Assembly: GCA_018333525.1 (NCBI GenBank)
Contig: JAGXTF010000042.1
Coordinates: 1 to 63,931 of the forward strand
Direction: 5' to 3'
DNA: 63,931 bases
From: Bacteroidota bacterium
Lineage (GTDB): Bacteria > Bacteroidota > Bacteroidia > NS11-12g > UBA955
Position 1 is the stretch's first letter; each line of letters begins with the position of its first letter. Below are positions 1 through 9,468 of this stretch, piece by piece. The notes below the pieces were generated by a model. It was given only the letters and a program-made list of their open reading frames with translations. It was not told the DNA's origin and did not search any database. A program made the position numbers and the translations under genes.

Positions 1-83
1 ACAATATTTTCGAAATTGAAAGTTTGAGATTGTGCTGTGTAATTTGCAGCAAGAACTAGAATGATGTATATGATTTTTTTCAT
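1..83 (-). CDS. Secreted protein downstream of btuB, partial (N-terminus only)
   Basis: Reading the minus strand from an ATG at 81-83 gives an open frame to the window edge. It begins MKKIIYIILVLAANYTAQSQ, a clear Sec signal peptide with two lysines, a hydrophobic core and cleavage near Ala-Gln. The mature start reads TFNFENI. The ATG overlaps the TGA of the TonB receptor gene (ATGA), so the two are probably translationally coupled and share the cobalamin riboswitch. The mature start resembles DUF4465-type secreted proteins that often accompany BtuB in Bacteroidota, but with 27 residues that is a guess. It is probably a periplasmic or surface partner in corrinoid capture. Confidence 0.6.
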   Translation of the reverse strand, partial: MKKIIYIILVLAANYTAQSQTFNFENI

Positions 84-1921
84 GATTTGAAATTTAATTT
101 AATGGTTAACTTATATCCGCGCATGGGCATTGGCCTGCCCGGCATCACCTGATACCACTGATCCCAAACATTTTCGCAGGTAAAACCCAGATCTAAATCA
201 GTATGGTGATTTCTGAGAGATATATTTCGATAAACGGAAATATCAGTTATCCAATATTCTGGCAAAAAACTACTGTTATCCGTGGTTGTAAAGCGAATGC
301 CGGTATATTTTGTATTTGCTGTAAAATGCCATTTCCCCAATTGGGTAAAAAGCAAAATATTTCCATTCCATGCAGGTATAAAAATTCTGTAATGGCTTTG
401 TTCATGGCGGTTCATCGTCATTTGCGCGTTTACAAATTCCAAATGGGATTTCAATCCCGCAGACCATTTCTTAACTGCATATCTGAATCCCGCAGTGCCT
501 TCCACACCGCGATATTCCCCGCGATACAAATTCACTGCATTCCAAATCGCTCCATTTGGAATCCAGATAATTGGATCATCCAATCTGCGCCAATACATAC
601 AAGACTGAAAATCTATGTTCCAGTTTTTCCATTTTCTGGAAAAATTCCAACCAATTTCTGAAGCAAACCCTTTTTCACTATGCAAAGGGGATATAGCACT
701 CTGACCCCAAAAAAGATCATTTAATGTGGGCCTTCGAAAAGACGAATTTCCTGTAATATAAAATTGTTGAAACGGATTGGGATTCCATAAAATCCGTATT
801 GCACCCACCGGAATTTTTTCGTACCATTCCAGCCTGATATTTCCTGAAAATTCAAACTTTCTGAGCGTATAAATACCGGCAACAAAACTTGCAGGATAAA
901 TACGTTTTATATTCGTTGCATATGCTTTGGTCTGTGCCTGGATTTGCTGATAATCCAATCCTGCCATCCATCTCCAATTTTTTAAGGACAAGTGCATTTC
1001 TAATTGCGCCTGTATAGTTTGGGATCTGCTGGTGTCGTCAATTGCTGAATTTGAATCGCGGAATCGCAGGTAATCCCGGATATATGCTATTCTGGAATTG
1101 TATCGTAAAACCTTTCCATTTAAAACAGATTCGGCAAGCAGCCTTAAGGATCTGTCCCATTGGGTTCCACTGGTTTTATCTGTACCCGGAATTATACCCA
1201 GGTTTCTGGAATTTCGACTGTATTCGCCAATGCATTTCCATTCAAAATTTTTGTAACTGTTTCCAAAAAGCAATCTCCCCATCCCCTGCAAATTTTCTGC
1301 ATGTTGCATCTTTTTTTTCGATGCATTTAAATCCAATTGGTATGGAAACGAATTATCTCCATAAAAAATCGTCGCAGTATTGCGCAGATAAAATTTTCGT
1401 TTGGTAAAGCCAACATCCAATTGTTGTAAAAAAGTGCGATAAGAATGTGCAGATGCAACCAGGTTGGCACTAAATCCCAATGCCTTTGGTTTGCTATGCC
1501 GGAATAAAATACTTCCTCCGACATTACCGCTTCCATACAAACCGGATGCGCCATGAATTACAAGCAATTCATCCAAACCCGCAGGAGTTAACAAATTAAG
1601 GTCCATCACTCCATTCATCGGGCTGGCTACAGGAATTCCATTCCACAAAACTGCAGTTTGTTGCGGATCAGCACCGCGCAGACTTAAGCTGGAAAGCCCC
1701 GTATATCCATATTGTTTCAAATACAATCCATTTTCTGCAAGTGTTGCAGTGAGCGTATTACAACCGGCTTGCAAACTTATTTTTCTTGCGGATCCACTGT
1801 GAAATGCAAAATCGTGCCTGCTCACTACAATCCTGGCAGTGTCCAGTGGCAATGAATCATTGGCAGAAGCCAGCAACGATATGGAAAGCAGTGTTAATAG
1901 CATTTGGTTGCATACCCGCAA
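80..1921 (-). CDS. btuB: TonB-dependent outer-membrane receptor, BtuB type (cobalamin/corrinoid uptake)
   Basis: This is a TonB-dependent receptor of about 610 residues, the usual size for BtuB-type barrels. After the signal peptide comes a plug domain with typical features: LSLRGADPQQTAVLWNGIPV, then GASGLYGSGNVGGSI. The rest is rich in alternating aromatic strands, as in a 22-strand barrel. The substrate assignment rests mainly on the cobalamin riboswitch immediately upstream on the same strand. The start is uncertain. A TTG at 1921 gives a signal peptide with a basic residue (MRVCNQMLL), while an ATG at 1903 gives a shorter leader without one. The stop overlaps the next gene's ATG. Uptake would be driven from the inner membrane by TonB-ExbBD, none of which is in this window. 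Confidence 0.85.
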   Translation of the reverse strand: MRVCNQMLLTLLSISLLASANDSLPLDTARIVVSRHDFAFHSGSARKISLQAGCNTLTATLAENGLYLKQYGYTGLSSLSLRGADPQQTAVLWNGIPVASPMNGVMDLNLLTPAGLDELLVIHGASGLYGSGNVGGSILFRHSKPKALGFSANLVASAHSYRTFLQQLDVGFTKRKFYLRNTATIFYGDNSFPYQLDLNASKKKMQHAENLQGMGRLLFGNSYKNFEWKCIGEYSRNSRNLGIIPGTDKTSGTQWDRSLRLLAESVLNGKVLRYNSRIAYIRDYLRFRDSNSAIDDTSRSQTIQAQLEMHLSLKNWRWMAGLDYQQIQAQTKAYATNIKRIYPASFVAGIYTLRKFEFSGNIRLEWYEKIPVGAIRILWNPNPFQQFYITGNSSFRRPTLNDLFWGQSAISPLHSEKGFASEIGWNFSRKWKNWNIDFQSCMYWRRLDDPIIWIPNGAIWNAVNLYRGEYRGVEGTAGFRYAVKKWSAGLKSHLEFVNAQMTMNRHEQSHYRIFIPAWNGNILLFTQLGKWHFTANTKYTGIRFTTTDNSSFLPEYWITDISVYRNISLRNHHTDLDLGFTCENVWDQWYQVMPGRPMPMRGYKLTIKLNFKS

Positions 1922-1994
1922 AGGAGAAAAAATGAAAGAGGTTGGTCCTGATTCATTGTGCTTTTTTTCCCGAAAGCGGTCAATGTCTTTTTGT

Positions 1995-2188
1995 GATTCG
2001 GCAGGTCTTCTGACTTTCCTAACTCATTCTGCCTTCCCTCTTCTTAGGAAAAAGTGGCTTGATTCGAATGAGCTGTAACTCTGTCGAGTTTAGGATTTAC
2101 AGCTGCGGGTACAGTCCCGGATTTTCACCGGAGTTCCCTTTTCATCCGGCATGATTTTATGGCATACCGGAAACCGTATCGGATGCAA
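1995..2188 (-). promoter_or_regulatory. Cobalamin (B12) riboswitch
   Basis: On the minus strand the leader of the TonB receptor shows the conserved cobalamin riboswitch core. GGGAACTCCGGTGAAAATCC is followed by the CCGG/CCCGC helices and CTGTAA. About 95 bases later comes a B12-box equivalent, AGAAGACCTGCC (about 2000-2013). A 5' arm with GCCGG/CCGGC pairing lies at 2140-2180. Expression of the receptor and the following secreted gene should fall when adenosyl- or another cobalamin is bound. Between the B12 box and the start lies a GC-rich CCGCTTTCGGG segment that may be part of the expression platform. There is no clear U-tract terminator, so control of translation initiation seems more likely. 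Confidence 0.88.
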
Positions 2189-2290
2189 AATTAAGAATTT
2201 CAGTTGCAATTCATATTTTTTTTTATCGACATCGGGTTTATTCTGTCGACACTTCCTGCGAATGAAAGTTTATCCTATTATTTTTGCCAT

Positions 2291-3715
2291 ATGAGACTTT
2301 TCTCTTTTTTGTTATTCACCATTTTAACATGCCGGATGCAGGCTCAAAACACGCCCGGCAAACAATGGACATTGGAAGCATGTATTGCCTACGCATTGAA
2401 TCACAATCTGGATGTAAGACAGGCAGAACTCAATACGGAGCAGTCGCATATCAATTACAACCAAAGTAAAATGAATTTATTGCCGGATTTAAATGGATCT
2501 GCAGGACAATATTTTCAATCCGGAAGAAATATTGACCGCTTTACCAATACAGCGGTTCAAAGCACCATTAAGAACAATAATTTTTCGCTTTCCACAGGTG
2601 TGGTTTTGTTTGCAGGAGGCCAGCTTAGAAATACCGTTCAATCCGGAAAATACTCCTGGCTCGCAAGCGATGAAGACCGGCAAAATATTGAAATGAATGT
2701 TTCTCTAAATGTGGCCAACATTTTTTTACAAATTGTACAGGCAAAAGAATTGGTGAAATCTACTCAGGAAAACATCAATAACACCAAGGCACAGCTGGAT
2801 AAAGCGCAACGGCAGTTCGATGCCGGTGCCATAAATGAGGGAACCATTTTTAATTTAAAAGCACAGCTTGCGAATGATGAATTAAATTTGGTAAATGCAC
2901 AAAACCAGGAAATCACTGCAAAGGCAAACTTAAAAATGTTACTCAGAATTCCGGTAGAAGATAATTTTGAAATTACCATACCTGAAACAGGCAATTTTGA
3001 GGCGATAGAATATCCCGAAACGGTACAGACATTATATGATTCTGCATTGGCAAAAAGGCATGATGTGCTGGCATCTGAATACCGTGTTGAAAGCGCAGTT
3101 TATCGCAAAAAAGCCAGTTTTGGCAGTTTTTTACCTACGCTGACTTTAGGTGCAAATTTGAATACTGTTTATTCCTCCAGCGCAAAAGAAGTTAGTAGTT
3201 TTACATTAAAAGACTACACTATAGGAAGGGTGCAAACAACCAATGAAATTGTAATTTCCCAACAGCCTGTATATACTTTGGCAACTACCAGTTTCAGCAA
3301 ACAATTAAAAAACAACTTCGGACAAAGTTTGGGTGTAACCATGTCTATTCCGATATTCAATAAATTGCAGGCAGAAAATAATTACAAACTCGCATTGATT
3401 GATTTGGAGCGAAATAAACTGAATGCAGAAAAAACCAAACAAAATTTATACAATGAAATTGTGGGCGTGTATAATGCATTTGAATCTGCGCAAAAAAGAT
3501 TTTTGGCTGCGAAACTCAACCATGATGCGCAGCAATTAAATCTGAATTTTATTGCGAAACGGTATGATGGTGGGCTGAGCAGTGCAACAGAATTGCAAAT
3601 CGCGAAGACAATGGAAAATGCGAGCAAGGTTAATGAAGTATCTGTGAAATATGAATATATTTTTCGCAGAATGGTATTGGATTATTATGCAGGAAAAAAA
3701 TTGGATTTGAATTGA
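2291..3715 (+). CDS. TolC-family outer-membrane efflux protein
   Basis: This is a TolC-like outer-membrane channel of about 474 residues with two long alpha-helical OEP repeats rich in Ala, Gln and Asn, such as AQLDKAQRQFDAGAINEGT. The usual N-terminal signature WTLEACIAYALNHNLDVRQA is present. The start chosen is the ATG at 2291, because it opens directly into a signal peptide (MRLFSFLLFTILTCRMQAQ). An upstream in-frame start at 2204 would add 29 residues that look like untranslated leader. It forms the exit duct of a tripartite efflux or secretion system. Its stop overlaps the start of the adaptor gene, so the two are co-translated. Confidence 0.92.
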   Translation: MRLFSFLLFTILTCRMQAQNTPGKQWTLEACIAYALNHNLDVRQAELNTEQSHINYNQSKMNLLPDLNGSAGQYFQSGRNIDRFTNTAVQSTIKNNNFSLSTGVVLFAGGQLRNTVQSGKYSWLASDEDRQNIEMNVSLNVANIFLQIVQAKELVKSTQENINNTKAQLDKAQRQFDAGAINEGTIFNLKAQLANDELNLVNAQNQEITAKANLKMLLRIPVEDNFEITIPETGNFEAIEYPETVQTLYDSALAKRHDVLASEYRVESAVYRKKASFGSFLPTLTLGANLNTVYSSSAKEVSSFTLKDYTIGRVQTTNEIVISQQPVYTLATTSFSKQLKNNFGQSLGVTMSIPIFNKLQAENNYKLALIDLERNKLNAEKTKQNLYNEIVGVYNAFESAQKRFLAAKLNHDAQQLNLNFIAKRYDGGLSSATELQIAKTMENASKVNEVSVKYEYIFRRMVLDYYAGKKLDLN

Positions 3716-5019
3716 TGAAAAATAAAAAAATATGGATCCCGGGTGCAATTATTTTATTGGTGATTGTATTAGCCATTGTATTTAAAAAAGACAACAAGGG
3801 AACAAAGGTGGCCACTGAAAATGCGGCTAAAAGAACCATCACGGAAATTGTGAGTGTAAGTGGCAAAATTCAACCGGAATCTGAAGTCAAAATCAGCGCG
3901 GATGTTAGTGGTGAGATCATAGAAATGATGGTAAAGGAGGGCGATTCTGTTCGACAGGGACAATTGTTGCTGAGAATTAATCCGGATATTTATGAAAGTA
4001 CAGTGGGCCAATTACAGGCGAATCTGGACAATGGTCGCGCCGCTCTTGCCTCCAGCATGGCGCAAAGGGAAAGTACTTCTGCAAACCTGATTCAGGCGGA
4101 AGCAAATTATGAACGAATTAAAAAACTCTGGGAACAAAAAGTTAGCAGCAATCAGGAGTTAGAACAGGCAAGGCTGCAGTATGAAACGGCAAAAGCCAAC
4201 CTGGCTTCTGCGGATAAAAATATATTGGCAGGTACTTTCACAGTTAAAAGCCTGACTGCAAGCCTGGAACAAGGCCGCAAGAACTTGGGCAGAACCAGCA
4301 TTTTCGCCCCTGCTTCCGGCATTATTACCAACCTGAATTCAGAAAAAGGGGAAAGAGTAGTTGGAACTGCACAAATGGCCGGAACAGAAATACTCAGGGT
4401 GAGCAACCTGAACAGCATGGAAGTAGAAGTAAACGTAAATGAAAATGATATTGTAAGAATAAAAGTTGGTGACAGTGCCGATATTCGGGTAGATGCTTAC
4501 CCCGACAGAACCTTTAAGGGAACCGTAACAGAAATAGCAAATTCTGCCCGTTTTGAAGCCACCTCCGCCCTATCAGATCAGGCTACGAATTATGTTGTAA
4601 AAGTGCATGTAATTCGCAACAGCTATGCAGATTTAGGTGAAGGTCGCAACCAGCCGTTTAAATCCGGTATGAATGCCACGGTAAATATTAAAACCAAAAC
4701 AAAAGCCAATGTACTCAGCATCCCAATTTCGGCGGTTACCACGCGCAACCCTACAAACAGTAATGTAAAAACTTCTGAAACAAATAAGACCAAAGACCAA
4801 AAGGACCAAACCAGAACCTGGGCATTTATTTATAAGAATGGCGCTGTGAAAGCAGTAGAGGTAAAGACCGGAATTCAGGATATCAATTACTTTGAAGTGC
4901 TGGAAGGCTTGAAATCAGGGGAGGAAGTGGTAACAGACCCCGGAATGGCTGTTGCAAAGGATTTGAAGGATGGAGATAAAGTTCAGAAAGTAGAAAAGGA
5001 CAAGGTTTTTGGCAAATAG
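3715..5019 (+). CDS. HlyD/MacA-type periplasmic adaptor (membrane fusion) protein
   Basis: This is a membrane fusion protein of about 434 residues. One N-terminal membrane anchor (IWIPGAIILLVIVLAIVFK) is followed by a split biotinyl-lipoyl domain (VSGKIQPESEVKISADVSGE). A coiled-coil hairpin of about 120 residues comes next, then a beta-barrel domain (VDAYPDRTFKGTVTEIA). The ATG at 3715 overlaps the TGA of the TolC gene. The architecture is that of MacA-like adaptors, which normally pair with a MacB ABC permease, but no permease follows here. The next gene is a protease. The pair must therefore recruit an inner-membrane pump encoded elsewhere. No regulator is seen. Confidence 0.9.
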   Translation: MKNKKIWIPGAIILLVIVLAIVFKKDNKGTKVATENAAKRTITEIVSVSGKIQPESEVKISADVSGEIIEMMVKEGDSVRQGQLLLRINPDIYESTVGQLQANLDNGRAALASSMAQRESTSANLIQAEANYERIKKLWEQKVSSNQELEQARLQYETAKANLASADKNILAGTFTVKSLTASLEQGRKNLGRTSIFAPASGIITNLNSEKGERVVGTAQMAGTEILRVSNLNSMEVEVNVNENDIVRIKVGDSADIRVDAYPDRTFKGTVTEIANSARFEATSALSDQATNYVVKVHVIRNSYADLGEGRNQPFKSGMNATVNIKTKTKANVLSIPISAVTTRNPTNSNVKTSETNKTKDQKDQTRTWAFIYKNGAVKAVEVKTGIQDINYFEVLEGLKSGEEVVTDPGMAVAKDLKDGDKVQKVEKDKVFGK

Positions 5020-5071
5020 CCATAAATTTAGCCATAATCCTTTATTTTCGCATTTTCCACATTTTATATTT

Positions 5072-6499
5072 ATGCGCTTTTTGTTTGTTATCTTATTGAT
5101 TTGTATTGGAATACCTGAAATATATGGCCAGGATAAACCATTAAAATCCAATAATGGTCTGAAACAACATTATCTGGAGGAGATTGAAGTTCAGTACCGC
5201 AAGGATATCACCCAACTCAAATCATCCAATGATCCGTTAAAAGACGATCTGAAGAAAATTTACAAAATCCGATGGATGGCCAATGTGAATCGAACGGAGG
5301 CCGGATATTATGTTTTTGATTATAAATGGTTGCATTATTTAGATCTGATTCAGGAAGAAATCAGTAAAAAAAATATGCACTATGATATGTCAAACATAAA
5401 AGTGGTATTAGGCAGGTACAACATTGCCAATGCTTTCAGCGTAGGCGATGGTACAATTGTTCTGGACATTGGTTTGTTGCCACACCTGGAAAATGAAGAT
5501 CAGTTGGCATTTATTCTTTGCCACGAATTTTCTCATGTTTTGTTGAATCACTGGAAAAAGACAATTGACAATAAACTCCGCAGTTATAACTCTTCTATTT
5601 TCCGAAACAAACTGAGTAAAATTAAGGAAACCGATTATTACCAGGTTACCAAATTAAAAGCCCTGATAAAAGAGAATTTATACGCAGAACGCGAATTGAG
5701 CAGAGATATGGAAACAGAAGCGGATTCGCTCGGAATGCAACTTTTCCTGAATACCAAATATGCATCCAAACAGGCTGCAAGGTGCATGTTGGTTTTGGAC
5801 AGCGTTCAACATTCCAGATTTTTTTACCAGCCCATTGATGTATTTAAGGCACTGCATTCTCCCAGAGTGCAAATCCCAAAGGAAACATTTATTGATCCTG
5901 TTGATGAGAGTGAGAGTTTTTTAAATAATGATTCTCTGATGAGCCATCCAATGAATATGATGCGCCATGAAGCGCTGAGCAGATTTGAAAAAAAATCAAA
6001 ATACCACAACGATAAAATACGAACGGCATCAGACGAATTTGAAGAATTGCGAAGAATAAGCAGAAATGAAGTGACAGAATCCTTACTCACTTCAGAAAAT
6101 TATGATAAGGCCTTATTATATAGTTTGAGAAAACTTGCATTGAATCCGGAGGATAAAAAAATGGGGGCGGCGGCAACATTGAGCTTATACCGGCTTTATG
6201 AAGCTCGTAAAAATCATAATGTCAGTTATTATGCAAGTCCGCCACACGAAACCAATGATACCAGTTACGCACAATTAACGAATTATATTTATGCGGTTAG
6301 ATTTTCACAAATGTTGGATGATTTAACCGCATACTGCAATAAATATTATAATCTGGATCCGGAAAACGAAGATCTGTTGTACTGCATGATAATGGTTGCA
6401 AAAGCAAACAACGATTTTGATAGTTACAGAAAATTCAGATCCCGTTATTTTGAAAAATTCGATAAAGGAAAATATTCTAATTTAATACCAAAACAATGA
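5072..6499 (+). CDS. Secreted M48-family zinc metalloprotease
   Basis: This is a peptidase M48 (BepA/Loi-like) domain protein of about 475 residues. The zinc site HEFSH lies at about residues 151-155 (ILCHEFSHVLLNHW), with the distal ligand in METEADSLG about 60 residues later. The start at 5072 opens a signal peptide (MRFLFVILLICIGIPEIYGQ). The earlier in-frame ATG at 5009 overlaps the HlyD gene and gives no leader. The C-terminal half is helical and repeat-like, consistent with TPR-type segments as in BepA. BepA-like proteases act in periplasmic quality control of outer-membrane proteins. Here the gene follows TolC/HlyD and overlaps the next gene by four bases (ATGA). Confidence 0.88.
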   Translation: MRFLFVILLICIGIPEIYGQDKPLKSNNGLKQHYLEEIEVQYRKDITQLKSSNDPLKDDLKKIYKIRWMANVNRTEAGYYVFDYKWLHYLDLIQEEISKKNMHYDMSNIKVVLGRYNIANAFSVGDGTIVLDIGLLPHLENEDQLAFILCHEFSHVLLNHWKKTIDNKLRSYNSSIFRNKLSKIKETDYYQVTKLKALIKENLYAERELSRDMETEADSLGMQLFLNTKYASKQAARCMLVLDSVQHSRFFYQPIDVFKALHSPRVQIPKETFIDPVDESESFLNNDSLMSHPMNMMRHEALSRFEKKSKYHNDKIRTASDEFEELRRISRNEVTESLLTSENYDKALLYSLRKLALNPEDKKMGAAATLSLYRLYEARKNHNVSYYASPPHETNDTSYAQLTNYIYAVRFSQMLDDLTAYCNKYYNLDPENEDLLYCMIMVAKANNDFDSYRKFRSRYFEKFDKGKYSNLIPKQ

Positions 6500-8049
6500 A
6501 AAAATTCATTCCAATTATGGTAGCGTTACTTGCAATTTTTGTTGCAATTCCTGCTACAGCTCAAAAGTACACCCTCAACGATATCGGCAGGTACAACATG
6601 CGAAATGCCGGTGGAATTGTGGAAGGCAATGTGATCAAAGGATATTATATGTTCTATGAATCAGAAAAAATTGACAGAAAAAACAGAGCCTTTGAAATAT
6701 TGGTTCTCGATGAAAATCTGAAGGAAAAAGTAAGCGAACGAATCATTGAACCCAAAACTACTTTTTTATTGGAAGCCAGCTACAACGGTACCGGAATTCT
6801 GTTCAAGTTTTATGATTCCAAATCAGGAATGGTTACCTATAGAATAATTGACAATGCCGGTAAACTTGGTTCCAAACAATCCCGCGCAGCGAGCAAATTA
6901 GAAGTATCCATTTACAACAACAGCCTTTCTAAAGACCTCACCAATCTGAATGTGAATCCTTTTGGCAAAGACATGTTTGTGGATGTGTATGATTTTAAGG
7001 ATAAAAAAGGTTACAGTTATCAGGTAGATGGTTTGGACAATACCGGGAAAACACTTTGGTCCTATAATCCGGAACATGTAAAAGGTGTAGACAAAGCGGA
7101 TTACCTGATTGCCAATGACAAATCCGTTCTTTTGCTTACCCAAAATGCTAAAAATATGACCACCAGAGACTACCATTTTGGTTTGGTTTCTTTGGGTTCC
7201 GATGGTGGAATTAATTTTGAAATTCCATTGGAGAATGCCAAATACAACATGCTGGCGCACAATGCATACTTCGAAGGTGAAAATATTGTGGTTATTGGCG
7301 AATATTATGACATTGATGACAAAGCTATGAAAGCTGAGAGCAAAGGGATTTTTGCCAAAGTAATTAAAGCATCGAGCGGAGATGACGTATCTGAAAGTTT
7401 TATTTCATGGGATAAAGATATTTTGAATAAAGTTTCAGCAGAAAATAAAAAAGAAATCAAAAACTATTCACTATTTTTTCATAACATCGTAAAGAGTTCT
7501 AATGGCCATATTCTTGCCATCGGAGAACAATACAGGAAACAGGTAAGCGCAGGTGGATTGGCCATGAAAGCAGTCATGGGTAGCCAGAATACAGATGCAA
7601 GCGCATTGGAAATAAAAATAGGAAACATTGTAGTTATTGAATTAAACAGTGATTTCACTTTGAGTGATGTAACAATCGTTGAAAAGAAGCCAAACCGCGT
7701 AATTTTAAATCAGAGTTACAGTTTGGTAAACCAACATGTATTGGCAAAACTTCTAAAATACGATGGTAGCTTTGACTATACCTATACCCAAAATAGTGCA
7801 GATAATTCCTTAATTACCATGAGCTATATCGATATGGAAAAAGTGGAAGGAAAAGGATCTAAAAAAGCTGTTTTTAATACCATCAATTATTTGGGTTCTG
7901 ATGGGAAATACAGTTCGGATAAATTAGTTCTTTCGACTGACGCTTATTCTATCCGCGCATTGGCTGCAAAATCCGGTTATGTGCTGATAGAAGAGTATTT
8001 CAGAAAAGACAAACGTGTTGCATATAGACTGGAACCAATTAATCTTTAA
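6496..8049 (+). CDS. Secreted protein resembling DUF6770
   Basis: This 517-residue exported protein has an N-terminal signal peptide (MKKFIPIMVALLAIFVAIPA, then TAQ). It has no catalytic motif that I recognise. The early region (GGIVEGNVIKGYYMFYESEK, then LKEKVSERI) matches my memory of the Bacteroidota DUF6770 family, and repeated short beta motifs suggest a propeller. Its ATG overlaps the TGA of the M48 gene, so protease and protein are probably co-translated. It may be a substrate or partner of that protease in the periplasm, which is inference only. A bidirectional terminator follows. Confidence 0.7.
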   Translation: MKKFIPIMVALLAIFVAIPATAQKYTLNDIGRYNMRNAGGIVEGNVIKGYYMFYESEKIDRKNRAFEILVLDENLKEKVSERIIEPKTTFLLEASYNGTGILFKFYDSKSGMVTYRIIDNAGKLGSKQSRAASKLEVSIYNNSLSKDLTNLNVNPFGKDMFVDVYDFKDKKGYSYQVDGLDNTGKTLWSYNPEHVKGVDKADYLIANDKSVLLLTQNAKNMTTRDYHFGLVSLGSDGGINFEIPLENAKYNMLAHNAYFEGENIVVIGEYYDIDDKAMKAESKGIFAKVIKASSGDDVSESFISWDKDILNKVSAENKKEIKNYSLFFHNIVKSSNGHILAIGEQYRKQVSAGGLAMKAVMGSQNTDASALEIKIGNIVVIELNSDFTLSDVTIVEKKPNRVILNQSYSLVNQHVLAKLLKYDGSFDYTYTQNSADNSLITMSYIDMEKVEGKGSKKAVFNTINYLGSDGKYSSDKLVLSTDAYSIRALAAKSGYVLIEEYFRKDKRVAYRLEPINL

Positions 8050-8095
8050 AAACTAATCGATTCATTGCAAAAATAATTTTGCTTAAATATTATAT

Positions 8096-8123
8096 AAAAA
8101 AGGCCGCAATTGCGGCCTTTTTT
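8096..8123. terminator. Bidirectional intrinsic terminator
   Basis: A perfect 9-bp palindromic stem, AGGCCGCAATTGCGGCCT (8101-8118), is flanked by an A-run on the left and a run of seven T on the right. It sits between two convergent genes and can terminate both strands. Confidence 0.9.
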
Positions 8124-8950
8124 TATCCTATTTTAAATGTTCGCATACTGATTCCGCCAAACTCAACAGATTCGTATATGGATTGAATGGGCTCCTGATT
8201 GCCGGCCAAGCCCATCACATACATCAAAGGGGCATAATGATCCGGTGTTGGAACGGATAATTTTCCGCCACTTTGTTTTTCATAATTGGCAAGTTCCGTC
8301 CAATTACAATCCCAAATGCGATCCTTTACCCATTGGTCAAATTCAATTGCCCAGTCGTATGCTTTGCTATCCCCTTCCATCATTTTTTGAAAGCTCAGTT
8401 GCAGATTGTGCACCACATTACCTGAACCAACAATCAGCACTCCTTTTTCACGTAGCGCCGAGAGCTGTTTTGCCAGCTCAAAATGGTAACTCATGGAGCG
8501 GTAGTAATCGATGCTCATTTGATAAACCGGTATATCGGCCAGGGGAAAAACATGCTTTAAAACCGTCCAGGCGCCATGATCCAAGCCCCAATCTGTGGTG
8601 AGTTCACTGTCTTTTACCAGTTCTTTTGTTTTACCCGCATAATCCGGAGAGCCTGCAGCGGGATATTGCACATCAAATAATTCCTGCGGAAATCCGCCAA
8701 AATCATGAATGGTCGGAGGTTTTTCTGCGTTGTTAATATAAGTTCCTCTGGTTAACCAATGCGCCGAAACACATAAAATTGCCTTTGGTTTCTCCAATGC
8801 AATGAGGTCCTTTCCCAATACGTTAAGACTTTTGGTAAATGCATTGTCACGCAGTGCATTCATAGGGTCGCCATGTCCAATAAATACCAAAGGTTGTTTT
8901 GTAGTATTTTCCCCAGCCATCATTTGGGAATGAAAATTTTCGGTCTGCAT
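8123..8950 (-). CDS. ygiD: 4,5-DOPA dioxygenase extradiol-like protein (YgiD/LigB family)
   Basis: This is a class III extradiol dioxygenase-like protein of about 275 residues, the typical YgiD size. Family motifs are VFIGHGDPMNAL (metal-binding His), SAHWLTRGTYI, FGGFPQELFDV, DHGAWTVLKHVFP and GSGNVVHNL. Together they supply the conserved His residues of the mononuclear metal site. The ATG at 8950 is preferred; a TTG at 8974 would add eight residues. The family opens catechol rings such as DOPA in vitro. The physiological substrate here cannot be read from the neighbours. It stands alone, converging on the upstream operon across the shared terminator. Confidence 0.9.
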   Translation of the reverse strand: MQTENFHSQMMAGENTTKQPLVFIGHGDPMNALRDNAFTKSLNVLGKDLIALEKPKAILCVSAHWLTRGTYINNAEKPPTIHDFGGFPQELFDVQYPAAGSPDYAGKTKELVKDSELTTDWGLDHGAWTVLKHVFPLADIPVYQMSIDYYRSMSYHFELAKQLSALREKGVLIVGSGNVVHNLQLSFQKMMEGDSKAYDWAIEFDQWVKDRIWDCNWTELANYEKQSGGKLSVPTPDHYAPLMYVMGLAGNQEPIQSIYESVEFGGISMRTFKIG

Positions 8951-9060
8951 CTGATACGATTGCAAAATAAACAATCCTCGGATAGAATTGGTTTGTATAC
9001 ATTTAAGTCACGGGAATACCTTGTTTTTCTATTGTTGGAATTCCAATTATATTCGCCACA

Positions 9061-9468
9061 GTGAAATACTGGTTGATTAAATCAGAACCCGGAACATTTA
9101 GCTGGGAAAAGTTTGAAAAGGATGGCAAAGCGGCATGGGATGGAGTTAGGAATTATGCTGCGAGATTGAATTTGAGGGAAATGAAAAAGGGCGATAAATG
9201 CCTCTTTTACCACAGTAATGATGGGAAATGTATCGTGGGCATTGCCGAGGTTACCAGAGAACAATACCCAGATCCTACAGCAAAAGAAGGAGAATGGGTT
9301 GCAGTAGATGTAAAACCTGTGCAAAAATTAAAGCGGGCAGTAACACTTGCAGAAATGAAGGCCGACAAAAGGCTTGCTGATTTTGAACTAATTCGCATAT
9401 CCAGATTGTCAGTTGCGAAAGTAACCAAAGCTGAATATGATATCATACTTTCGCTGTCGGAAAAATAA
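9061..9468 (+). CDS. EVE-domain protein (thymocyte nuclear protein 1 type)
   Basis: This is a single-domain EVE protein of 135 residues. It has the typical start MKYWLIKSEPGTFSWEKFEK, then WDGVRNYAARLNLREMKKGD and CLFYHSNDGKCIVGIAEV. EVE domains belong to the PUA-like fold and are thought to read modified bases in nucleic acid. The start codon is GTG at 9061, fixed by the conserved N-terminus. A TATATTCG box at 9048-9055 may be the -7 element. The stop overlaps the pyrR start (TAATG), so it leads a pyrimidine operon, an unusual place for an EVE gene. Confidence 0.9.
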   Translation: MKYWLIKSEPGTFSWEKFEKDGKAAWDGVRNYAARLNLREMKKGDKCLFYHSNDGKCIVGIAEVTREQYPDPTAKEGEWVAVDVKPVQKLKRAVTLAEMKADKRLADFELIRISRLSVAKVTKAEYDIILSLSEK

